Assembly (NCBI GenBank): GCA_016297775.1
Contig: JAEDGA010000019.1
Span: forward strand, 1-18,728
DNA from: Candidatus Methanomethylophilaceae archaeon
GTDB lineage: Archaea > Thermoplasmatota > Thermoplasmata > Methanomassiliicoccales > Methanomethylophilaceae
DNA: 18,728 bases
Direction: 5' to 3'
Positions 14,518 to 18,728 of this stretch are shown here, piece by piece. The notes below the pieces were generated by a model. That model saw nothing but the letters and a program-made list of their open reading frames with translations. It had not been told where the DNA came from and made no database searches. How positions within the stretch are numbered: position 1 is the first letter of the stretch; each line of letters starts with the position of its first letter. The translations under genes and the position numbers were made by a program.

Positions 14518-15675
14518 TCACGTGATGATCTCGTCCACGCGCTCTTCGTCGATGGCCCTTCTGATCTCCATGGCCAGCCTCCTTCCGGTGCTCATCTCCC
14601 TTCTCCAGAGGGCGTTACCGTACGGGTGACCGACGGCCATGTGGATGTTGGTGCCTCCTCCGATACGGGGGGCGACATCGTAGATGTAGAAGTTCAGATC
14701 CTTGTCGACACAGGTCTGCAGGCAGAAAGGTCCGATGATTCCGGGTTCGTAGTACTTCTCCGCGGCCTTGACGTATTTCTCCGCGAGAGCGAATGCCTTG
14801 TCGAGCAGGGACTCCCTGAGGGTGGCTGCGTTGTGTCCGCAGACGGTGTACTCGGGGAAGATTCCATCGTTCTCGAGCTCGACCTGCTGTTTTCCGGGGA
14901 GCCTGCAGTATCCGTCGAGGGAGGACTCGAACCTCCAGTCGATACCGAGGAGCTCCACCTGCTCTCCCTTCTCCTCCAACGGGGAGCGGAAGAAGTCCAG
15001 GTTGAACACGGGACCGATGATGTACTGTTCCATCCTTGCGGATTCGAGGAAGTTCTCCTCGATGACACCCTGCTTGATAAGGTCGGTGGACTTCTCCACG
15101 AACTGGTCGTAGGACTGTGCGGTGAAGAATCCCCTCTCGAGTTTCTTCTGCTTGTGGTGAACCTTGATGATGGTCAATCCGTCGATGTCCTCGGGCTTCT
15201 CCACCTTCTTGGGTGCCGGCAGTCCGGCCTTCTCGAGAATCCAGTAGTAGTCCCTCTCGTCTCCGCGCTCCTCGGACCTGAGAAGGTTCCTGCTTCCGAC
15301 CATGGGGACCTTGAAATCGTTCTCGACGGCATCGATACCGCTGTAGGATACGAAGGACCTGTTGGGGATGAACAGGACGTTGTCCTTCATCAGTCTCTCC
15401 TGCACCGCGGGATCCATGACATCCGCATACTTGTTGAGGATGATGGTCTCGTCCACCACTCCGCGGTAGACGCTTCCGTCGTCGTTGTAGATCTTCTTGA
15501 AGTAGTTGTTGAAGGTCTTCTCCCTGCCGTTCTGGCAGATGGCGACGGTGCGGAATCCTTCGGAGGTCGCTCCGTCACAGGTGTCCAGACCGGAGTGGGA
15601 TCCGACGACACCGATCTTGGCCTTCTTGAGATCGTATTTCTCAAGATTTGCCAGAATCTCGTTCCTGTCGATCAT
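14518..15675 (-). CDS. purP: formaminoimidazole-carboxamide ribonucleotide (FAICAR) synthetase
   Basis: PurP (385 aa) converts AICAR to FAICAR using formate and ATP. It is the archaeal replacement for the folate-dependent formylation step of PurH. The N-terminal domain has GSHSGLD (25-31) and the DGATSEGFRT segment. The ATP-grasp half shows GPVFNLDFF, LLGIDWRFES, ATLRESLLDKAF, the GIIGPFCLQ segment and RIGGGTN (337-343). All are characteristic of the family, and length is normal. The ATG has AGAGGT upstream (plus-strand 15682-15687). It has its own promoter, 75 bp after the transporter gene on the same strand. Its presence indicates formate-dependent purine synthesis, common in methanogens and other archaea. 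Confidence 0.96.
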   Translation of the reverse strand: MIDRNEILANLEKYDLKKAKIGVVGSHSGLDTCDGATSEGFRTVAICQNGREKTFNNYFKKIYNDDGSVYRGVVDETIILNKYADVMDPAVQERLMKDNVLFIPNRSFVSYSGIDAVENDFKVPMVGSRNLLRSEERGDERDYYWILEKAGLPAPKKVEKPEDIDGLTIIKVHHKQKKLERGFFTAQSYDQFVEKSTDLIKQGVIEENFLESARMEQYIIGPVFNLDFFRSPLEEKGEQVELLGIDWRFESSLDGYCRLPGKQQVELENDGIFPEYTVCGHNAATLRESLLDKAFALAEKYVKAAEKYYEPGIIGPFCLQTCVDKDLNFYIYDVAPRIGGGTNIHMAVGHPYGNALWRREMSTGRRLAMEIRRAIDEERVDEIIT

Positions 15676-15717
15676 TTCGATACCTCTGATTAATTGCCTT
15701 TCGATATTCAGTCGTGC

Positions 15718-15727
15718 GATAATAAGG
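15718..15727 (-). promoter_or_regulatory. probable TATA box of purP
   Basis: On the minus strand this reads CCTTATTATC, about 45 bp upstream of the purP ATG at 15675. It predicts a start near 15696 and a leader of about 20 nt containing the AGAGGT ribosome-binding site. It sits in the 75-bp gap after the transporter gene. Confidence 0.5.
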
Positions 15728-15750
15728 TTACTAAGAATACGCGCGCAAAA

Positions 15751-16983
15751 TCAGATGAACACTGCGATTATACTCATCAGCACCACGGTACTCACCACGT
15801 CCATGATGGACGAGGTTATGGGTATGCAGTGGTCGTCCGGATCCATACCGAAACGCAGGGCGGCAAGTGCCACGTAGTACGACAGGAGGTTGATGACGGT
15901 GGTGATTATCGATGCGGACGCCAGAACTATCGCCAGGAGTACCAGATAGGAGATGTCGTCGGGTTGTACGGCGAACGCGACGGTCATGATGTAGATGAAG
16001 GTGATCATTGCCAGTATGTACATCACGCCGAAGTTCTCCCCGGCCTCCTTGGGAGGGGCGGAGCTCCTGGGCAGCGTACCGATGTGCAGCATGGAGCTGA
16101 GTCTGGATGTCAGCATGCCCGATAGCGCGTTACCCTCGTTCAGGAACGCGGTCATCATCAGCATGAGCACGGCGTGCTCGATCAGCTTGACCTTCTCGCC
16201 CTCGATCAGGAGTCCGGTGATCAGTTCGAGGAACACGCATGCCAGCAGGACAGGGAGGGACTGCTCGATGATCCTCTTGGCCTCGTTGATCTTTCTCTTG
16301 CGCTTGGACTTGCGTGTCAAGACGCGGAACGAGAAGTATGCCGTCAGGACCATCATCACAACGGACAGTATCTTGGTGACCGCATCGTCCAAAATCTCGT
16401 GTGCCAGTATGGCGGAGATGTAGATCATCGGGACGGTTATCACATCCCCGGCGGCCGCGATCAGCGGAGCGGTGATGTTGTCCACGTCCCAGTTGCGTTT
16501 GGAACCTATGTACGCTATTACGAGGTTGACCACAAGTACCAGTACGCCTGCCAGGAATCCTCCCAGCGTGGAGATGAAGATGAATTTCAACAGGTCGTAG
16601 GTGTTACCGAAGACCACCGATACTATGATCCAGCCGATGACCGCCATGAGTATGGACATGATCATGGTCAGGACCATGGCGGATTCCACGTTGGACCTCA
16701 GGACCCCGCCCTTCTTGAAGTTCATATGGAACGTACCCATATGCATGGCGGTACCGAGACGGCTACCCATCGCACCGAAGATATTCCCGCGCATGCCTAT
16801 CGCGGCGTAGATCAGGACGATCATGCCCGGGATCATCACGATGTAATCCTCCATCGTGACCATGAAGAATCCGGCGAAGAGGTCGGCCGTACCGGCGATT
16901 ACAAGAGCCAGGAGTCCCATTACGAGTGTGGGTTTGTTACGGATGAAGAATCCGCTCAGTCTCCTTTTCCCGGCCTCCTCCAA
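15751..16983 (-). CDS. MgtE/SLC41-type divalent cation transporter, two tandem repeats
   Basis: This 410-residue integral membrane protein has about ten hydrophobic segments and belongs to the MgtE membrane-domain (SLC41-like) group. These move Mg2+ or other divalent cations. The channel domain is present twice. The first copy has RGNIFGAMGSRLGTAMH (65-81) and later WDVDNITAP...GD (165-180). The second has EGNALSGMLTSRLSSMLH (283-300) and later DPDDHCIP...MD (381-395). The repeat joint (about 222-240) is very basic. The cytoplasmic N-domain and CBS domains of bacterial MgtE are absent. The start is TTG at 16983 with AGGTGA 4 nt upstream. No in-frame ATG fits. Tandem palindromes lie just upstream. 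Divergent PhoU-RCK_C genes suggest cation-linked regulation. Confidence 0.88.
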   Translation of the reverse strand: MEEAGKRRLSGFFIRNKPTLVMGLLALVIAGTADLFAGFFMVTMEDYIVMIPGMIVLIYAAIGMRGNIFGAMGSRLGTAMHMGTFHMNFKKGGVLRSNVESAMVLTMIMSILMAVIGWIIVSVVFGNTYDLLKFIFISTLGGFLAGVLVLVVNLVIAYIGSKRNWDVDNITAPLIAAAGDVITVPMIYISAILAHEILDDAVTKILSVVMMVLTAYFSFRVLTRKSKRKRKINEAKRIIEQSLPVLLACVFLELITGLLIEGEKVKLIEHAVLMLMMTAFLNEGNALSGMLTSRLSSMLHIGTLPRSSAPPKEAGENFGVMYILAMITFIYIMTVAFAVQPDDISYLVLLAIVLASASIITTVINLLSYYVALAALRFGMDPDDHCIPITSSIMDVVSTVVLMSIIAVFI

Positions 16984-16987
16984 AAAA

Positions 16988-16993
16988 TCACCT
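16988..16993 (-). promoter_or_regulatory. ribosome-binding site deciding the TTG start of the transporter gene
   Basis: On the minus strand AGGTGA lies 4 nt before TTG at 16983-16981. The nearby ATG (read from 16996) runs straight into a stop two codons later (ATG AGG TGA), so the TTG is the only start that fits this Shine-Dalgarno sequence. Confidence 0.6.
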
Positions 16994-16995
16994 CA

Positions 16996-17020
16996 TGACA
17001 TATGTCCAATCGACATGTCA
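16996..17020. promoter_or_regulatory. tandem palindromes at the transporter gene start region
   Basis: GACATATGTC (16997-17006) and GACATGTC (17012-17019) are both perfect palindromes, with centres 14 bp apart. Together with flanking bases they form a larger inverted repeat, TGACAT...ATGTCA. They fall between the TATA box at 17031-17040 and the start codon, straddling the predicted transcription start near 17010. That is the classic place for an archaeal repressor. A metal-sensing regulator is a natural guess given the gene, but nothing in the window identifies it. Confidence 0.5.
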
Positions 17021-17030
17021 TCGGGTACAT

Positions 17031-17040
17031 CCTATAAAAT
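17031..17040 (-). promoter_or_regulatory. probable TATA box of the transporter gene
   Basis: On the minus strand this reads ATTTTATAGG, about 25 bp ahead of a predicted start near 17010. It is the only TATA-like block between the transporter start and the divergent genes on this strand. Confidence 0.5.
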
Positions 17041-17133
17041 CAGTACGTAATACGTCATGGAATGTGAAACATGGCGGTACCGTCGGTGAACGTACCACGC
17101 TTCGGTCCTGGGTCGGTTCCCTCTGTTAATCCA

Positions 17134-17144
17134 TTTTATATATC
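17134..17144 (+). promoter_or_regulatory. TATA box for the PhoU-RCK_C gene pair
   Basis: TTTTATATATC is a near-ideal archaeal TATA box. A start at about 17165-17170 would place the ATG at 17175 within 5-10 nt of the 5' end and the ATG of the first PhoU-like gene about 90 nt downstream. Confidence 0.6.
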
Positions 17145-17174
17145 GGTATCTGTTTTTGAATGTAGGAAAAGAAC

Positions 17175-17261
17175 ATGACCGATTTATCGATCAATTCCGA
17201 CAACGAGGACAGTGCACGTAGGTCGCGGCGGAATGCCGCTACAGGGAGGTCTTACCAATGA
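17175..17261 (+). CDS. possible 28-codon upstream ORF
   Basis: This short frame starts with ATG at 17175, preceded by AGGAAAAG, and ends with a TGA that overlaps the next gene's ATG by 4 bp (ATGA). That is the same coupling style used throughout the trp operon. The 28-residue product is polar, with an acidic first half and an RRSRR segment. It has no membrane segment, and I recognise no family. A small hairpin, GCGGC (17225-17229) with GCCGC (17235-17239), lies inside it just before the downstream ribosome-binding site GGGAGGT (17244-17250). It could be a leader that couples translation to the next gene, or it could be untranslated leader. Support is positional only. Confidence 0.35.
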   Translation: MTDLSINSDNEDSARRSRRNAATGRSYQ

Positions 17262-17899
17262 CCGATGACGACCACGTCGACCTCGATCGCATAGATATGA
17301 CCGTTCAGGAACTTCTCACGGAGATGAAGGACATCTCCGAGGTCATCGTCGATCTGGCATATGCATCTTTGATGTACAACAGCAGGGAGCTCGCCCTCCG
17401 CGTCAACGAGCTGGAGGACGAGATGGAGGAGCTGAAGTACGCCATGCGCGTGAAGACGCTAATGGCGGCAAGGACCCGCGAGGATGCCAAACAGCTCTCG
17501 GGAATCCTTCAGATCGCATCCGCCGCGGACCGCATCTCGCACGCGGCCGGAGAGATCGTGGAACTTCTCGATGTGGCTCCGGAGAAGAGGCCCTTCATCA
17601 CCAATCTAATCAACGAATCCGACGAGAAGATCCGCATGGTGAGGATCAGCCCGTCCTCGGACATGGCAGGGAACACCATCGGAAAGCTCGGTGTGGAGGC
17701 CAACACCGGGATGAAGATCATCGCTCTCAAGAACCGTTACGGATGGTCCTACGATCCCGATGATGATGTCAAGCTCCGTGCCGGAGACGATATCATCGTC
17801 AGCGGTACGGAGGACGGAGGCAACCGTCTTGCGGAGTTCGCATCCGGCAGGATCCCATGGGAATTCGACGAATCCGACGAGGAGGATGAACATGAATAA
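17258..17899 (+). CDS. PhoU-like domain protein with C-terminal RCK_C (TrkA_C) domain, first of pair
   Basis: This 213-residue soluble protein is predicted to be regulatory. Residues about 14-110 form a long-helical PhoU-like domain (LTEMKDISEVIVDLAYASL, then NELEDEMEEL). Residues about 125-195 form an RCK_C domain, the ligand-binding module of K+ transport regulators (IGKLGVEANTG, then LRAGDDIIVSG). There is no Rossmann RCK_N part and no membrane segment. Both ends are very acidic. The ATG has GGGAGGT 7 nt upstream. Its TAA stop overlaps the next gene by 8 bp. PhoU and TrkA_C domain proteins often accompany ion transporters, and here the divergent neighbour is an MgtE/SLC41 transporter. It may sense a small ligand and modulate transport; the ligand is unknown. 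Confidence 0.85.
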   Translation: MTDDDHVDLDRIDMTVQELLTEMKDISEVIVDLAYASLMYNSRELALRVNELEDEMEELKYAMRVKTLMAARTREDAKQLSGILQIASAADRISHAAGEIVELLDVAPEKRPFITNLINESDEKIRMVRISPSSDMAGNTIGKLGVEANTGMKIIALKNRYGWSYDPDDDVKLRAGDDIIVSGTEDGGNRLAEFASGRIPWEFDESDEEDEHE

Positions 17900-18467
17900 G
17901 ATAGAATCCATGCTTCTGGAGCTCAAGGACACCTCCGAGTTCATGATAGATCTGGCATATTCCTCCTTGCTGTACAACAACGTGGAGATCGCCGAGGAGG
18001 TCGAGTTCCTGGAGAAGAAGATGGACGAGCTCAGCGCTGACATACAGGAGGCGATCGTCAATCTGGGTATGCAGCAGCCGCAGGAGATCGCCAAGTTCTC
18101 CGTCATCCTCAGGTTGCAGATGGCCATAGAGGACATCGCTAACGCCGCGGCATCCATCGCGGACGTGGTCCTCCGCGGACTGGGCGACCACCCCGTCATC
18201 CAGATGAGCATCCAGGAATCCGACGTCACCATCGAGAAGGTGGTCATAGCACCCGACTCGATCCTGAAGGACAGGTCCCTCGGGGACATCAGGCTGGGAA
18301 GCCATTGCGGAATGTACGTGATCGCGATAAAGCGCGACGGTATGTTCATCTACAATCCTGGCAGGGACGAGATCCTCCGTGAGGGCGATATGCTCATCGC
18401 GAACGGTCCGGACGATGCCGCCGATTTCTTCATAGGTCTGGCTGACGGAACGGAAAGGGAGATCTGA
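17892..18467 (+). CDS. PhoU-like domain protein with C-terminal RCK_C (TrkA_C) domain, second of pair
   Basis: This 191-residue protein is a paralogue of the preceding gene. LLELKDTSEFMIDLAYSSL aligns with the matching segment of its neighbour, and the domain order is the same: PhoU-like helices (about 1-95), then RCK_C (about 105-185) with LGDIRLGSHCG and LREGDMLIANG. It lacks the acidic N- and C-terminal tails of the first copy. The start at 17892 is 6 nt after GGAGG (17881-17885). An ATG two codons earlier would leave no spacing. The 8-bp overlap suggests coupled translation and perhaps a heteromeric complex. A U-rich terminator follows. Confidence 0.85.
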   Translation: MNKIESMLLELKDTSEFMIDLAYSSLLYNNVEIAEEVEFLEKKMDELSADIQEAIVNLGMQQPQEIAKFSVILRLQMAIEDIANAAASIADVVLRGLGDHPVIQMSIQESDVTIEKVVIAPDSILKDRSLGDIRLGSHCGMYVIAIKRDGMFIYNPGRDEILREGDMLIANGPDDAADFFIGLADGTEREI

Positions 18468-18485
18468 GTCCTCCTTTCTCAAAAC

Positions 18486-18510
18486 GATTTTCCCAATTCT
18501 TTACTTTTTT
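18486..18510 (+). terminator. U-rich terminator after the PhoU-RCK_C pair
   Basis: About 20 nt after the stop, three T-runs occur in quick succession, the last being TTTTTT at 18505-18510, with no strong hairpin. This is the usual form of an archaeal transcription terminator. Confidence 0.55.
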
Positions 18511-18617
18511 GATCTATAACGGTCCGATTTCAAAGGTACGCCTTGAATGTAACGACCAAACTCATGAAAGAGGATGCAAAATGTCCCCTTATGCCTTGAA
18601 GATCTGAAGAGAAGTGG

Positions 18618-18690
18618 TAGCCCCGTGCAGATTCGAACTGCAGTCGCATGATCCAGAGTCACGCATGATTGACCACTACACTACGGGGCT
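18618..18690 (-). tRNA. tRNA-Gln (anticodon CTG), CCA encoded
   Basis: Read on the minus strand, the acceptor stem AGCCCCG pairs perfectly with CGGGGCT, and the T arm is TGCAG-TTCGAAT-CTGCA. The anticodon stem CGTGA/TCATG encloses the loop CTCTGGA with anticodon CTG. Discriminator A at 18618 is followed directly by CCA (18617-18615), so the 3' CCA appears to be encoded, unlike in the tRNA-Leu at the other end. An AT-rich promoter block is just upstream. Confidence 0.94.
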
Positions 18691-18713
18691 GTTGTGTGAA
18701 ACGCTCAATACCG

Positions 18714-18724
18714 AACTTATTTTA
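18714..18724 (-). promoter_or_regulatory. probable TATA box of tRNA-Gln
   Basis: On the minus strand the block reads TTAAAATAAGT, centred about 28 bp upstream of the tRNA 5' end. This matches archaeal tRNA promoters. It is near the window edge, so the full upstream context is not visible. Confidence 0.5.
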
Positions 18725-18728
18725 ATAG

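Noticed and set aside
14383..15693. A 436-codon open frame on the plus strand opposite purP
   Set aside because: It lies antisense to an intact PurP and has no recognisable motif. It is rich in V, L, D and G, as antisense frames here typically are.
1..18728. CRISPR arrays, insertion sequences, prophage or defence genes
   Set aside because: I saw no regularly spaced repeats, transposase motifs, terminal inverted repeats flanking a gene, or cluster of unknown genes. Almost every gene has a conserved housekeeping role.

Overview
The window looks like archaeal chromosome of about 55% GC, most likely from a Thermoplasmata-type methanogen such as the Methanomassiliicoccales. The archaeal assignment is firm. 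It rests on an eRF1-type release factor (aRF1), the archaeal purine enzyme PurP, an archaeal-type UMP kinase, a DtdA/GEK1-type D-aminoacyl-tRNA deacylase, and TATA boxes about 25 bp upstream of likely transcription starts. The order-level placement is an inference from GC content, gene content and stop-codon use: 16 of 18 main genes end in TGA, one in TAA and one in TAG. No methanogenesis or pyrrolysine gene lies in the window to prove it.

Layout. A tRNA-Leu(GAG) opens the window. A DEAD-box RNA helicase with a DbpA-like RNA-binding tail follows on the minus strand. Divergent from it is a complete, tightly coupled tryptophan operon, trpEGDCFBA (2011-8411), whose promoter region carries TGTACA-type boxes resembling the TRP box known from Methanothermobacter. 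Next come dtdA (plus) and, converging on it, the UMP kinase gene pyrH (minus). The pyrH gene shares a short divergent promoter region with the aRF1 gene. The aRF1 gene, argS and a GNAT acetyltransferase gene form a plus-strand translation cluster.

The right third holds a minus-strand pair: purP and a small secreted or membrane-anchored protein of unknown function. Upstream of purP, on the same strand, is a two-repeat MgtE/SLC41-type cation transporter gene that starts at TTG behind tandem palindromes. Divergent from the transporter are two tandem paralogous PhoU-RCK_C (TrkA_C) genes, preceded by a possible 28-codon upstream ORF. A tRNA-Gln(CTG) on the minus strand closes the window.

How the genes work together. 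The seven trp genes convert chorismate to tryptophan. The DtdA, aRF1, ArgRS, GNAT and tRNA genes serve translation. PyrH and PurP serve nucleotide synthesis. The transporter and the PhoU-RCK_C pair look like a divalent-cation transport and sensing module.

Most of the window is conserved housekeeping DNA. I saw no mobile element, CRISPR array, phage gene or defence system. The points most worth a second look are the TRP-box-like promoter, the amber stop of trpB inside the trpB/trpA overlap, the glutamate at a catalytic aspartate position of TrpA, the tandem palindromes before the transporter gene, and the transporter/PhoU-RCK_C module with its short upstream ORF.
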